A stretch of DNA of 64,000 bases, from contig CAZLCS010000032.1 of NCBI GenBank assembly GCA_964557955.1, positions 3,833 through 67,832 of the forward strand. The letters are read 5' to 3'. The notes beneath the pieces are model-generated. The model saw only the letters and a list, made by a program, of their open reading frames with translations. It was not told where the DNA came from and searched no databases. The position numbers were made by a program, and so were the translations under genes. This document shows, piece after piece, positions 8,197 through 17,387 of the stretch; position 1 is the stretch's first letter, and each line of letters starts with the position of its first letter. Source of the DNA: JALOOX01 sp964557955. Lineage in GTDB: Bacteria > Desulfobacterota > Syntrophobacteria > Syntrophobacterales > Syntrophobacteraceae.

Positions 8197-9411
8197 TCAG
8201 CTCTCTCCCCCATCCGTCGGGGCCTTCGCGAGCGATGCGCCGCCGACCATTCCATATCCACCGTTGTCGCCCTGGTTGACGAGCACCCGGTCTCCCTCGC
8301 GTACGTTGAAGCCGCCCCGAATGATCACCCGCTCGGTTTCCGCGAGACCGTCGACCACCTCCACCGCATTGTCGAGCCCGATGCCCGTGCGGACGCGCCG
8401 AGCGTGGACCATTCCGTCAGGGCTCACGACCAGGACCGTGGCCGTGCCGTGATCCAGATTCCAGTTGGAGAGCGCCGCCTTGTCGATGACGAGCGCATCG
8501 GGCTTCTCCTGGACCAGCACCCGGCCCCGGGCGTAGAGACCGCCCCGCAGCTCGCCCTCCCTGTTGGGAACCTCGGCCAGGATACGGCCGGTACGATCGT
8601 TGGCATTGACCGTGGGATTGATGCGCTTCACACAGCCGGTGAAGGTGCGGTCAGGGATTCCGTCCACGAGGAACGTGAGAGTCTGGCCTTCGGCGACGAG
8701 GGGGAGGTCTGTGGCCGGGACGTTGGCCGTCAAGTCCAGGAGACGGTTGTCCACCAGCGTGAAGAGCAGGGTGCCCTTGTCCAGGAAGTCCCCGACATCG
8801 ACCTTGCGCTCGGAGATGATCCCTTCGATGGGGGCCACAATGGACGTCTTGGTAAGATGGCGCCGGGACTCGGCCAGCTGCGCTTCAGCCTGGCTCACCT
8901 GGGCGTTCGCGAGGGAAACACGCGCTTCGGAGGACTCGAGAGCCGTCCTTCGCTCATCCAGCTCCTGGCCGGTGATAAGCCCCCCCGCTTTGAGCTTCTG
9001 GGACCGGTCCCATTCGCGCCGGGCGCGATTGAGGTCTACCTGGGCCTGGAGCAGCTGAGCTTTGGCCATCTTGAGTCCGGAGAGGTTTCGGTTCACCTCG
9101 AGATGGAAGTCCGTTGGGTCCATCTCGAGGAGCACCTGTCCGGGCTTGACCGGGTCCCACTCCTTCACATGCATGAGGGAAACCTTCCCGACAAGCTCAC
9201 TTTTGACCGTCGTTGCGGTCTTGGGCGAAAGGCTTCCGTACACTTCAATGGTCCGTTTCACAGTCGCTCGAACAGGCATGGCGACGTCGACGGCAACGAG
9301 CTGGGGCTGTGTAGTGGCCTGGACCGTCTTCTCCTGGCGATGTCTCATCACCAGGGTGATGCCCACAACTACGAAGATAAGCGCCGTCCCCAGCACTAGA
9401 GCTCTTCTCAT
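8197..9411 (-). CDS. RND efflux periplasmic adaptor (membrane fusion protein)
   Basis: A 404-residue HlyD/AcrA-type adaptor bridging pump and outer-membrane channel. Residues 1-24 (MRRALVLGTALIFVVVGITL) form an N-terminal anchor. Then come a barrel-sandwich strand ('VYGSLSPKTATTVKSELVG'), a coiled-coil hairpin rich in Ala, Gln and Arg (about 100-165), the second half of the lipoyl-like domain ('SIVAPIEGIISERKVDVGDF') and a beta-barrel ('GGLYARGRVLVQE'). The ATG at 9411 has a strong AGGAGGAG 6 bases upstream; the frame is open further upstream but overlaps tetR. It is the first pump gene after tetR and abuts the pump gene. Confidence 0.93.
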   Translation of the reverse strand: MRRALVLGTALIFVVVGITLVMRHRQEKTVQATTQPQLVAVDVAMPVRATVKRTIEVYGSLSPKTATTVKSELVGKVSLMHVKEWDPVKPGQVLLEMDPTDFHLEVNRNLSGLKMAKAQLLQAQVDLNRARREWDRSQKLKAGGLITGQELDERRTALESSEARVSLANAQVSQAEAQLAESRRHLTKTSIVAPIEGIISERKVDVGDFLDKGTLLFTLVDNRLLDLTANVPATDLPLVAEGQTLTFLVDGIPDRTFTGCVKRINPTVNANDRTGRILAEVPNREGELRGGLYARGRVLVQEKPDALVIDKAALSNWNLDHGTATVLVVSPDGMVHARRVRTGIGLDNAVEVVDGLAETERVIIRGGFNVREGDRVLVNQGDNGGYGMVGGASLAKAPTDGGES

Positions 9412-9472
9412 GATTGCTCCTCCTCGATGTCTGCATGAACGAGGTCGGGTGGAATCGGTTTCGGGATCAGGA

Positions 9473-10231
9473 TCAGTCTTTCGGTCGACGGTTGCTGCAG
9501 CAGGTCCGAAGGTCAAAAGGGTGTTGGATTCTTGTAGAGACATGAGCACTATGATCGGGATCTGTGGTGGCTCCGGCCCGGGTGCCGTCAAAGATCCTGC
9601 CCAGTATGCGTCGGATGTCCCTGGCTGTGAAAGAGACGCGATCCGGTTCGAGGACCAGAAACTCCTCCATATAACGCAGGATGCCCATGAGGAGGACCAT
9701 CACATCGTCCACGGCTTCAGCGGTCAATTCGCCCTCCCGGACTCCCTGCTCCAGCATGTCCAGCAGAACTCCATCCAGGTGGAGAGACTGTGCCGTGAAG
9801 TCATAGACGGGGGCGGCGCCCTGGGGGCCGTAGATCATGGAGTTTACAAGACGAAGCAAGTCCACATGCTCCCGGAAAAGCAGGTAGAGATCGCTGAAGA
9901 GCCCCGTCAGACGTTCCCGCATGTCGCCGACCCGGCTGGCCGAGTGATCCAGCAGCCAGGAAAAGGTGGTCATGGCCAGATCGATGAGCTGGATGTAGAG
10001 GTCTTCTTTGTTCTTGAAATAGTAATAGAGGGTAGGTTTGGTGACACCGGCGGCATCGACGATCTCTCGAACAGGGGTCGCCGCGTAGCCTTTGCTTGCA
10101 AAGAGCCCGGCAGCGGCGAGAAAGATCCGCTCGCGGTTCTTCTGTTCCGGATCGGCAAAGCAGGCGAGAGGGCTGTCGTCGCCCCAGCGCTCCGCCAGCG
10201 TCCCTCCTGGCAATCCTTTAGCCTGAATCAT
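9473..10231 (-). CDS. TetR/AcrR-family transcriptional regulator of the efflux operon
   Basis: A 252-residue TetR-type repressor. Helix-turn-helix residues about 30-75: 'RERIFLAAAGLFASKGYAAT', then 'VREIVDAAGVTKPTLYYYFK' and 'NKEDLYIQLI'. The long C-terminal part is the ligand-binding/dimerisation domain. An upstream TTG (10267) in frame is possible, but the ATG at 10231 is preceded by AGGAAGAGAAGAG and starts nearer the HTH. It leads the operon tetR-adaptor-pump-TolC, with a palindromic operator 43 bases upstream of its start, so autoregulation and operon-wide repression are likely. The ligand is not predictable. Confidence 0.9.
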   Translation of the reverse strand: MIQAKGLPGGTLAERWGDDSPLACFADPEQKNRERIFLAAAGLFASKGYAATPVREIVDAAGVTKPTLYYYFKNKEDLYIQLIDLAMTTFSWLLDHSASRVGDMRERLTGLFSDLYLLFREHVDLLRLVNSMIYGPQGAAPVYDFTAQSLHLDGVLLDMLEQGVREGELTAEAVDDVMVLLMGILRYMEEFLVLEPDRVSFTARDIRRILGRIFDGTRAGATTDPDHSAHVSTRIQHPFDLRTCCSNRRPKD

Positions 10232-10273
10232 GGCTCTCTTCTCTTCCTGGTTTGCAGAGGGGGCCAAAGTTTG

Positions 10274-10293
10274 TATACCGAGCGGTAGGTATA
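10274..10293. promoter_or_regulatory. palindromic operator, probable TetR binding site
   Basis: A 20-base near-palindrome with arms TATACC (10274-10279) and GGTATA (10288-10293); the half-sites match at 8 of 10 positions. It lies 43 bases upstream of the tetR start, where the promoter of the tetR-efflux operon must be. Size and symmetry fit TetR-family operators. Binding by the adjacent regulator is inferred from position. Confidence 0.7.
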
Positions 10294-10463
10294 GTGACCT
10301 GGTCCGGACTTGTCAACAGGCAACGTGGCGAATCCTTTTGAGGCGTTGCTTGAAGAACTGCGGGCCGCATCCGGATTTGAAGTGAGATCGCACGAGGGGC
10401 TATTGCAGTGGAGTGACAGTGGTCCTTTGATGTCACTGCCCTCCTGCATCGAGAAGTCGCGGG

Positions 10464-13400
10464 TTACTGTCTCACGGTGTTCGTTTGGCCATCGCCGGCG
10501 GCGCCGGGGTCGTCGAGGTTCGGTTCGACCACCGTTGGAGCCGCGATATTGTCCAGAGCATTCCTTATGGTTCGGGCCAGGTCGCGGACCAGGAAGGGCT
10601 TAGTCATGAATTCACGGACACCCATGGCCTTTGTGCGCTGGGGCACGAGATTTTCACTGTAGCCGGTGCAGAGAATGATGGGCAGGTGGGGGCGAATCCT
10701 CAAAAGTTCCTGGGCCAATTCCAGTCCCGTCATCTGAGGCATGGTCAGGTCTGTGATCACCAGATCGAAGCCGTCGGGATTGCTTCTGAAAGTCTCAAGA
10801 GCTTCGAGACTGTTGGTTTGGGCATTGACTCTGTAACCCATCCCTTCGAGCATCATCGAGCCAAGCTCCACAAGAGTGTCCTCGTCATCGACCAGCAGGA
10901 TCCGCTCGGATCCGCCAAGGGTTGGCTCTTCCGCATCCCTGGCGGAACTCGTGCAGGCTTCGACCATGGGAAGAAAGACATGGAAGCTGGTTCCCTTGCC
11001 AGGTTCGCTTTCCACGGCAATAGTCCCCTCATGGCTTTTGACAATGCCGTGCACGACAGCCAATCCCAGGCCGGTACCGGTGCCCTTCTCCTTGGTCGTG
11101 AAATAGGGGTCGAAGATCCGGTCCAGAAGAGCAGGCGGAATGCCATGCCCGGTATCCCTCACGGTCAGACGCAGGTACGAGCCGGGGCTCAACTCACCGT
11201 TCATGCGAAAACCATGAGGCCCGACCCGGTTCGTGGAAAGCTCCACGTGCAGAGAACCGCCCTTTTCGTTCATGGCACAGGCGGCATTGCTGCAGAGATT
11301 CATGAGGAGTTGATGAATTTGAGTGGGATCGGCCATGACCAGGCCGTTTTGAGGGTCTCCCTTGAAATGGATTTCGATGGTGGTGGGCAGAGAGGCTCTC
11401 AGGAGGGTGAGGACCTCTTGAACGACCGATCCGAGCTGCACCGGTTTGCGTTCCTGCTCTGATTGGCGGCTGAAGGCAAGAATCTGCTGAACAAGATCCC
11501 TGGCACGCTTCCCGGCCTTGATCACCTGCTCGAGATTGTTCCGGAGTCGAGCCTCCAGAGAGTGTGTACCCAGACTGAGCTCGGCGTATCCCAGAATTGC
11601 CGCCAGGATATTGTTAAAATCGTGGGCAATACCGCCGGCGAGCGTTCCCAGGGCTTCCATCTTCTGGGCTTGCCGCAGCTGTTTTTCGAGGGCGACCTCC
11701 TGCGTCACATCACGTTTCACGGCGACGTAGTTGATGATCCTCCCGGATTCATCTCGGACGGGAGAAATGGTGCCTTCCTCTTCGAATAGAGAACCATCCT
11801 TGCGTCGATTGATGAGTCGGCCCGACCATGTTTCACCCCTCTCGAGGGTTTTTCTGATGTCAGAGTAAAAACTGGAGTCGTGCATCCCACTTTTGAGAAT
11901 CCTCGCATTCTTGTTGAAGACCTCTTCCTTATGAAACCCGGTGACTCTCTCAAAAGCAGGGTTCACATAGCAAATGGTCCCCTGGGGATCCGTGATGATG
12001 ATGGTCTCGGTAGCCTGATCCACGACAGATGTTAACCGATTCCGTTCCTGGTCGGCGCATCGTTGAGCGAGGGCGCTGGCAATGTTTTCGGCTATTCTCT
12101 CCACGAAGTTCCTTTGGTCGCTGGTGAAGAAATTCGGGCGTCGGTCGCACAGGTAGAGAGAGCCCAGCTGTCTTCTTCCAAACTTAAGGGAGATCAGCAG
12201 CAAGGATTCATAGGAGTCAAGGTCTGAGAAATGTGGGCATTCAGACCAGCACGGGTCATCCTTGGGAACCCTTGTAAACAGGCTCGAAATGTCCCCGAGG
12301 TAGAGCGACCCATTCATCGTGGGATGCGATGCATCCATCTGGCCGTATCGATACAGCATTTCGTCACACAGGCAATGAGCACCATTCCCATTTTCGCCGT
12401 TGCCGTTTGACAGTTTCTGCCAGCGGGAATGGCAGGAGTGATTGGCTGTTGAGGCAGGGAGATCGCTGAGGTCTCGGCCCTGAAAGATGTTGCAGGCATT
12501 TTCCCAGTTGACTCGGATTCTCACCGTGTCGCAGGCCATAGAGCTGCTGAGCAGCTGAATCAGGTTTTGAGCAAGCTCTTCCATGCTCATGCTGGAATTC
12601 ATGACCCGAAGAATATCAATGGTGGCCTCTCTCTCCTGTTCGATCCTTTTGTGCTCGGTGGCATCGATGATGATTCCGCGAAGTCCCTCCGGCTTTGCGT
12701 GCTTCACAATGGGTGCGGTGTAGATGAGGATCGGAAATCTGCTGCCGTCCTTTCGCAGGCCCATATATTCCGAGCTAGGGAATTCTTCACCGGCAAATCG
12801 GCGCCGAATGTTCTCGCTGGCCCTTAGACGATCTTCGGGAACGACAAACTGAAGGGCGTGGAGTCCGTCATCCATATCTTCGACCGAATAGCCGAAGGCG
12901 GCGAATGCGGCGTGATTGGCGAAGGTGATTACGCCTTCCGCATTGATCTCGAAGACGGGCTGCGGAAGAAGGTCGGTCAAATCCCGGTAGCGTCTCTCGC
13001 TTTCTCTCAGCGCGGCTTCGGTGCGCAACCTTTCAGCATTCTCCCGTGCGAGTGCCCGGTTTGCCTGCTCGACGAGCGCCGTGGCTTTGGAGGCCTCATC
13101 CAATCTCGCTTCGAGAATCTGGTTGCGGGTATTGACACGGATAATCCAGCACATTCCCGAAAAGAGGAGAATGGACAGTGCGGCCATTCCCACCAGGAGC
13201 ATGGTGGGTTCGGTTCGGCCCAGAACATGGTCAGCCGGATAGACGGTCACGACACTCAAAGGACTTCCAGGGATCGCAACCTTCAGGGCGATGTAGCGCT
13301 CTTCATCACCAGCTTCACTGAGGTGGGAGAAATGATGTGGCTGGGCTAGAGGCAGGTCTTCGGATGCAGGAAGTGAAGCAGGAGTCAATGAGCGCGCCGC

Positions 13401-14096
13401 ATTGGGGGTGTGCCAGATTTCCCTTCCCTGGTTGGTGAGGATGTAGGAAATCTGCCCCGCTGAGGAAGCCGTGTCTCTGAAGAGTCTCTCACTCAGTGTT
13501 TCAATGGATATGGTGGCGAGGATGTGCCCCCGGTAGGTCCGTTTGTGATAATGAGCCAGCGCCATCATCACCTCAACAGCCTGGTCGTTCTTGTGTCTGA
13601 CCAGGATCTGAGGGTGGGGATCCGCCGGATTCAGCAATGCGAGAACATCAACAATACCCGACGTGTCGGGAGAATCCACAGCTCTGCTGACGAGGGGATT
13701 CCCGTCAGGCTCAACAAAAATGATTTGTGTATAAATATGGTGGACGCCCAGTGTCTTGCGCTCTAGAACGCGGTCGAAGGAATCACCGATGGCCAGAATT
13801 CCTTCATACAGCCCATATTCCATGGACATGCCAAGAGCCTGGTTCTCAAAAAAAGCGGACCGATCGATATTGTCTGAGAGATAGAGGAGATCGTCCTTCC
13901 GCTCGGAGAAGAAAAAACCCAGTGTGGATGCGCGTTTCTCGGCGTGATGCTGGACCATTTCGAGGGTGGATCGGCGAAGGAGGGACAGGGACTGATAGTT
14001 GGCGATCAACAGGATGAACAGGCAACCCAGGAGCGCCACACTGATGACAACGGCGGCTATGTTCCTCTTTCCGGTCAGACTGCTTGACGAAGGCAT
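10464..14096 (-). CDS. membrane hybrid sensor histidine kinase (PAS-GAF-PAS-HisKA-HATPase-REC)
   Basis: 1210 residues. Helix 1 is about 12-33 and helix 2 about 297-320, enclosing a Cache-like periplasmic sensor of about 265 residues. A coiled coil (325-365) leads to PAS1 (about 368-490), a GAF domain (494-685) of the Cys-containing type ('AHCLCDEML', 'CWSECPHF'), and PAS2 (about 690-803). The kinase core has 'GGIAHDFNNILAA' (phospho-His 825), the N box near 933, 'DTGHGIP' and 'GTGTGLGLA'. A receiver domain ends the protein with 'DLVITDLTMP' (phospho-Asp 1116) and Lys 1166 in 'MTKPF'. Its start overlaps the end of the upstream binding-protein gene by 22 bases, so both probably act in one signalling unit. 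The output partner is not in the window. Confidence 0.93.
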   Translation of the reverse strand: MPSSSSLTGKRNIAAVVISVALLGCLFILLIANYQSLSLLRRSTLEMVQHHAEKRASTLGFFFSERKDDLLYLSDNIDRSAFFENQALGMSMEYGLYEGILAIGDSFDRVLERKTLGVHHIYTQIIFVEPDGNPLVSRAVDSPDTSGIVDVLALLNPADPHPQILVRHKNDQAVEVMMALAHYHKRTYRGHILATISIETLSERLFRDTASSAGQISYILTNQGREIWHTPNAARSLTPASLPASEDLPLAQPHHFSHLSEAGDEERYIALKVAIPGSPLSVVTVYPADHVLGRTEPTMLLVGMAALSILLFSGMCWIIRVNTRNQILEARLDEASKATALVEQANRALARENAERLRTEAALRESERRYRDLTDLLPQPVFEINAEGVITFANHAAFAAFGYSVEDMDDGLHALQFVVPEDRLRASENIRRRFAGEEFPSSEYMGLRKDGSRFPILIYTAPIVKHAKPEGLRGIIIDATEHKRIEQEREATIDILRVMNSSMSMEELAQNLIQLLSSSMACDTVRIRVNWENACNIFQGRDLSDLPASTANHSCHSRWQKLSNGNGENGNGAHCLCDEMLYRYGQMDASHPTMNGSLYLGDISSLFTRVPKDDPCWSECPHFSDLDSYESLLLISLKFGRRQLGSLYLCDRRPNFFTSDQRNFVERIAENIASALAQRCADQERNRLTSVVDQATETIIITDPQGTICYVNPAFERVTGFHKEEVFNKNARILKSGMHDSSFYSDIRKTLERGETWSGRLINRRKDGSLFEEEGTISPVRDESGRIINYVAVKRDVTQEVALEKQLRQAQKMEALGTLAGGIAHDFNNILAAILGYAELSLGTHSLEARLRNNLEQVIKAGKRARDLVQQILAFSRQSEQERKPVQLGSVVQEVLTLLRASLPTTIEIHFKGDPQNGLVMADPTQIHQLLMNLCSNAACAMNEKGGSLHVELSTNRVGPHGFRMNGELSPGSYLRLTVRDTGHGIPPALLDRIFDPYFTTKEKGTGTGLGLAVVHGIVKSHEGTIAVESEPGKGTSFHVFLPMVEACTSSARDAEEPTLGGSERILLVDDEDTLVELGSMMLEGMGYRVNAQTNSLEALETFRSNPDGFDLVITDLTMPQMTGLELAQELLRIRPHLPIILCTGYSENLVPQRTKAMGVREFMTKPFLVRDLARTIRNALDNIAAPTVVEPNLDDPGAAGDGQTNTVRQ

Positions 14097-15013
14097 GAGA
14101 AGTCACCGTGAAGAAAAAGGGATGATGACCTGGGGAACCAGGGAAAGTCAGGGAAATAGTGTAGAACGCCGGGAAAATACCTGTGAGCCAACCGGTACAG
14201 GGTACCGTCCGCCCGACATTCCTCGAGAAAGACATTGAACGCTTCCATGAGCCGGGAGGAACCGAGCGCAAAGGCGTAACACATATCCTGACGTTCAGAA
14301 ATGGGGCCGATGACTTTCAGCTTGTGCGGCCATCTCTCGAGCGCCAGAAGAGCGTCCGGCACATCGATGAGCATCAGTTCAGCTTGCCCCGCAATCACGG
14401 CTCGGGCCATGTCCTGATGGTTTCCCGAGAAATATCCGGCTTGAACATCATTGCCCAGGAGCCCATAAAGGGCGGGGTCCAGGCAGCCTCGGGCCTTTCC
14501 AAGAAGTGTCCTCCCCTGGAGAAGCGCCTTCACGGAAGCAATGTCCTTGTGAATGCTCCCGGTTGGATTGACGGGACGGATCGGGACATCTTTCCTCGCC
14601 ATGATCCAGATCTGGGTTGGAAAGACGGGGGTTGAAATGAGAATCCGCTCCTTGTACCGGGGAAGAATGGTCAGTCCATGGGCGACAACATCTCCGAGTA
14701 TGGATACCGGAGTATTCGAACAGCTCTCACGTCCTTCGGCGTCAAGGAGCGGTTCGCAGCCCGTCAGGTCAGGAATGAACCGATCCCAGGTGGTTTCCAC
14801 ATACTGATAGGATACGCCCAGGTGTTTGGAGAAGAGTCTGAGGAGCTCGACGTCGAAGCCGCCGCCGTTGTCCGTGACAAAGCGGGCATGAGGAGCACCC
14901 AAATGGCGTAAGACGCCACTCGCCAATACTTCCCGAAGATCGGCATGGCAGAGCCTTGAGCCCGCCATCCAAAACATGAACAGGAACAGCAGTGTTAAAG
15001 GTTTTTGCTGCAA
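14075..15013 (-). CDS. periplasmic solute-binding protein, family 3 type (SBP_bac_3)
   Basis: 312 residues with a signal peptide (LLFLFMFWMAGSRLCHA, cleavage near 24) and a bilobed binding-protein pattern: 'DNGGGFDVELLRLFSKHLGV', 'VETTWDRFIPDL', a hinge 'GRTLLGKARGCLDPALYG' and 'GQAELMLIDVPDALLAL'. No transporter permease or ATPase is nearby. Instead the gene overlaps the start of the hybrid kinase, so the protein more likely serves as a ligand sensor feeding the kinase than as an importer. The start is a TTG at 15013 with GAAGG 7 bases upstream; ATGs at codons 13 and 16 would cut into the signal peptide. Confidence 0.8.
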   Translation of the reverse strand: MQQKPLTLLFLFMFWMAGSRLCHADLREVLASGVLRHLGAPHARFVTDNGGGFDVELLRLFSKHLGVSYQYVETTWDRFIPDLTGCEPLLDAEGRESCSNTPVSILGDVVAHGLTILPRYKERILISTPVFPTQIWIMARKDVPIRPVNPTGSIHKDIASVKALLQGRTLLGKARGCLDPALYGLLGNDVQAGYFSGNHQDMARAVIAGQAELMLIDVPDALLALERWPHKLKVIGPISERQDMCYAFALGSSRLMEAFNVFLEECRADGTLYRLAHRYFPGVLHYFPDFPWFPRSSSLFLHGDFSCLRQAV

Positions 15014-15380
15014 CAGTATACCTTCGCCAATCGTGCCTGGTTTGAGCTCCGATGTGCGGCACGCAACAAGTTTTCAGCTGGGAGCGTACATGGATTCAAT
15101 CCGTGCCCCCCACTCTCAGGGGCTCATCTGTCGAACAAAAAAACTCGAACACCTAAACGGCACGGATCGGAATGCCCATAAGGTTTTTTTGAGTAAGGGG
15201 AAAGGCCTGCGTACAGGATGGCGGCGGGAGTGAATTACGGTGGACAGAAGGGGCTTGTGATGTGCCTGTCAGGATCCCCAGGGGTGTGGCGTCGATCATG
15301 AAAACGTGCAATCGCCCAAAGGGGTGGGCACGAATGGCTCGTGCCCACCGAATCATTTCAAAAGGTCGGACTATGCTCCG
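15014..15380. other. intergenic region upstream of the sensor pair
   Basis: No gene is supported. Apart from the hairpin at 15323-15349 I see no strong structure. It must hold the promoter for the binding-protein/kinase pair (minus strand), though no confident -35/-10 pair stands out. Confidence 0.5.
15323..15349 (-). terminator. strong hairpin after the epimerase gene, probable terminator
   Basis: Perfect 11-bp inverted repeat: GGTGGGCACGA (15323-15333), 5-base loop, TCGTGCCCACC (15339-15349). It begins 32 bases after the epimerase stop codon in the direction of transcription. On the minus strand only CCTTT follows instead of a U-run, so it may act as an imperfect terminator or an mRNA 3'-end stabiliser. 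Confidence 0.55.
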
Positions 15381-15788
15381 TTAATCGTCCCGCTGGCAAA
15401 GCTCCACCAGAACGCCATAGGTGGACTTGGGGTGCAGGAACGCAATCTGAGCTCCGCCGGCACCCTTACGAGGCTTTTCATCAATGAGCTTGATCCCCTT
15501 CTCCTTCAATTCGGCCAGGGCTTCTTCGATGTTCTCAACCCGGAAGGCAATGTGCTGGACGCCTTCCCCCCGCTTCTCCAAATACTTGGCGATGGGGCCG
15601 TCCGGAGCTGTGGATTCAAGCAGTTCGACCTCTGTGTCACCCACTGGAAAGAAGGCTGTAGTGACCTTCTGCTCCTGCACCGTCTCATTTCCGGCATGGG
15701 GCAGACCGAGCAAGTCATGATAAAGCTTCTTGGTTTCTTCAATGCTGTTGACTGCGATCCCGATGTGGTCGACTTTTAGAACCTTCAT
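15381..15788 (-). CDS. mce: methylmalonyl-CoA epimerase
   Basis: A 135-residue VOC-fold metalloenzyme that interconverts (S)- and (R)-methylmalonyl-CoA between transcarboxylase/decarboxylase and the B12 mutase. Signature: N-terminal 'KVDHIGIAVNSIEET' with the metal His, 'LGLPHAGNETVQEQKVTTAF', 'EVELLEST', 'GEGVQHIAFRVENIE' with the second metal His, and the final 'VLVELCQ' carrying the Glu ligand. Length is normal. It overlaps the end of meaB by 4 bases and is the last gene of the mutase operon. Confidence 0.95.
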   Translation of the reverse strand: MKVLKVDHIGIAVNSIEETKKLYHDLLGLPHAGNETVQEQKVTTAFFPVGDTEVELLESTAPDGPIAKYLEKRGEGVQHIAFRVENIEEALAELKEKGIKLIDEKPRKGAGGAQIAFLHPKSTYGVLVELCQRDD

Positions 15789-16762
15789 AACTCCTCCTTG
15801 GCCATTTTGGGCTGGATCAGGCAGGCATCCAGGATTTCCCGCATCACGCTATACGGATCGCGCTTCCGGTCCGTGATCTCTTCGACCAGACGCTTCATTT
15901 CACCGGTCTCTTCCAACCGCTGCCGCACGAACCGGAACAGCTCGTTGTGGATCATGCGCAGAGTCTCACGACCCATGCGATCGCGGCGCCGCTGGACGAA
16001 TTCACCGCTTTCGTCAAGATAACGACGATGTCCCTCGATTCGCTCCCAGAGGTCTTCCATCCCTTCGTTGTTGACGGCCACGGTCTTGACCACCGGCGAC
16101 AGCCAGGGGCGACCCTTGATGTGGTGGTCCTGCTCGACGCGGGTGGCCACCTCCGTCCAGAGCTGGTCCGCACCCGGGTGGTCAGCCTTGTTGATGACAA
16201 ACACGTCCGCAATCTCCATGATCCCGGACTTCATGCTCTGGATGGCGTCCCCCAATCCTGGGACGAGGACCACACAGGTGGTGTCGGCAATGCTGATGAT
16301 GTCCACCTCATCCTGACCGACTCCCACCGTTTCAATGATAATAATGTCTTTTCCGAATGCATCCAGGACCTTCACCACCTCCCCGGTGGCCTTGGCCATT
16401 CCGCCGAGAAACCCCCGGGTCGCCATGCTCCGGATGAAAACGCCAGGGTCCAGGCTGAGCTGGCTCATCCGCACCCTGTCTCCGAGCACGGCGCCCCCCG
16501 TAAAAGGGCTGGAAGGGTCAACGGCGATGATTCCCACGGTGAGCCCGGATTTGCGGATGGTATGGGTCAGCCTGTCGGTAAGGGTGCTCTTGCCTGCTCC
16601 AGGAGAACCGGTGATCCCGATCACATAGGCCCTTCCCGAGTGCGGAAACAGGCTCTCCATGCAGGGGAAGGCTTTGGGGTCCTCATTTTCGAGCCAGGTG
16701 ATCAAACGAGCTACTGCGCGGGGTGATCCCTTGAGGACTTCCGCCGCCAAATCCGTCGACAT
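15785..16762 (-). CDS. meaB: methylmalonyl-CoA mutase-associated GTPase MeaB
   Basis: A 325-residue G3E-type P-loop GTPase that loads adenosylcobalamin into methylmalonyl-CoA mutase and protects it from inactivation. Walker A is 'GITGSPGAGKSTL', the Mg/switch region 'DPSSPFTGGAVLGDR', the Walker B/switch 'IETVGVGQDEVDI', and the base-recognition motif 'NKAD'. The MeaB-type 'RSMATRGFLGG' is present. A GTG at 16792 is in frame, but the ATG at 16762 is used because AGGAAGGGA precedes it at 10 bases. It lies between the B12 subunit and epimerase. Confidence 0.95.
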   Translation of the reverse strand: MSTDLAAEVLKGSPRAVARLITWLENEDPKAFPCMESLFPHSGRAYVIGITGSPGAGKSTLTDRLTHTIRKSGLTVGIIAVDPSSPFTGGAVLGDRVRMSQLSLDPGVFIRSMATRGFLGGMAKATGEVVKVLDAFGKDIIIIETVGVGQDEVDIISIADTTCVVLVPGLGDAIQSMKSGIMEIADVFVINKADHPGADQLWTEVATRVEQDHHIKGRPWLSPVVKTVAVNNEGMEDLWERIEGHRRYLDESGEFVQRRRDRMGRETLRMIHNELFRFVRQRLEETGEMKRLVEEITDRKRDPYSVMREILDACLIQPKMAKEEL

Positions 16763-16922
16763 GATTGCCAAATCCCTTCCTATGAGCGGCACGCCGGATG
16801 TTCCAATTACTCATGGCAGTCGGTCACTGGTCGGTTGAGAACCGGTACAGGCACAAACTCGGAAAAGGCAACCGGCAGATGGCGCCGGCTCCCCATCCAA
16901 CGACCCCGCAATTCGCGAATGA

Positions 16923-17324
16923 TCAGCTCCTGACGTTGTCTTTGATGAAGGTGACGATGTCATTGGTGTCGGTGCCCGGCCCAAAGATAGCCTTGACACC
17001 GGCATTCTTGAGGCCTTCGATATCCTCGAGGGGAATGATGCCGCCACCCACCACCAGCACGTCCTGGAGCCCTTTCTCTTTCAACAATTCAACCACTCTG
17101 GGGAAGAAATAGTTGTGCACACCCGACAGGCTGCTCATGCCCACCACGTCGGCATCCTCCTGCAGGGCTGTTTCGACGATCATTTCAGGTGTCTGCCGCA
17201 AACCGGTGTATACCACTTCCATGCCGGCTTCGGCGAAGATTCTCGCCAGCAGCTTCGCGCCCCGGTCATGTCCGTCGAGGCCGGGCTTTGCAACAATGAT
17301 CTTGATCTTGCGTTCTTGTGCCAT
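16923..17324 (-). CDS. methylmalonyl-CoA mutase, B12-binding subunit
   Basis: A 133-residue stand-alone cobalamin-binding domain. 'KPGLDGHDRGAKLLA' carries the D-x-H-x-x-G motif whose His coordinates cobalt in the base-off/His-on mode. It continues with 'GMSSLSGVHNYFF' and 'VVGGGIIP', the nucleotide-loop binding segments. It corresponds to the C-terminal domain of single-chain mutases. It follows the catalytic subunit by 63 bases, so the enzyme is split, as in archaea and several anaerobes. RBS and start at MAQERKIK are unambiguous. Confidence 0.95.
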   Translation of the reverse strand: MAQERKIKIIVAKPGLDGHDRGAKLLARIFAEAGMEVVYTGLRQTPEMIVETALQEDADVVGMSSLSGVHNYFFPRVVELLKEKGLQDVLVVGGGIIPLEDIEGLKNAGVKAIFGPGTDTNDIVTFIKDNVRS

Positions 17325-17387
17325 GGATATGCCTCCGAAATTGAACCGCTTTTATGCTGCTCCCGTGTTCCCGAGCGCCAAGAAGGG

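Noticed and set aside
7960..9399. Plus-strand frame of 479 codons opposite the efflux adaptor and pump
   Set aside because: Antisense shadow of two well-supported genes; no ribosome site or family pattern.
10300..10463. Possible small gene between tetR and the kinase
   Set aside because: Open frames there have no ribosome site and overlap the kinase 3' end.
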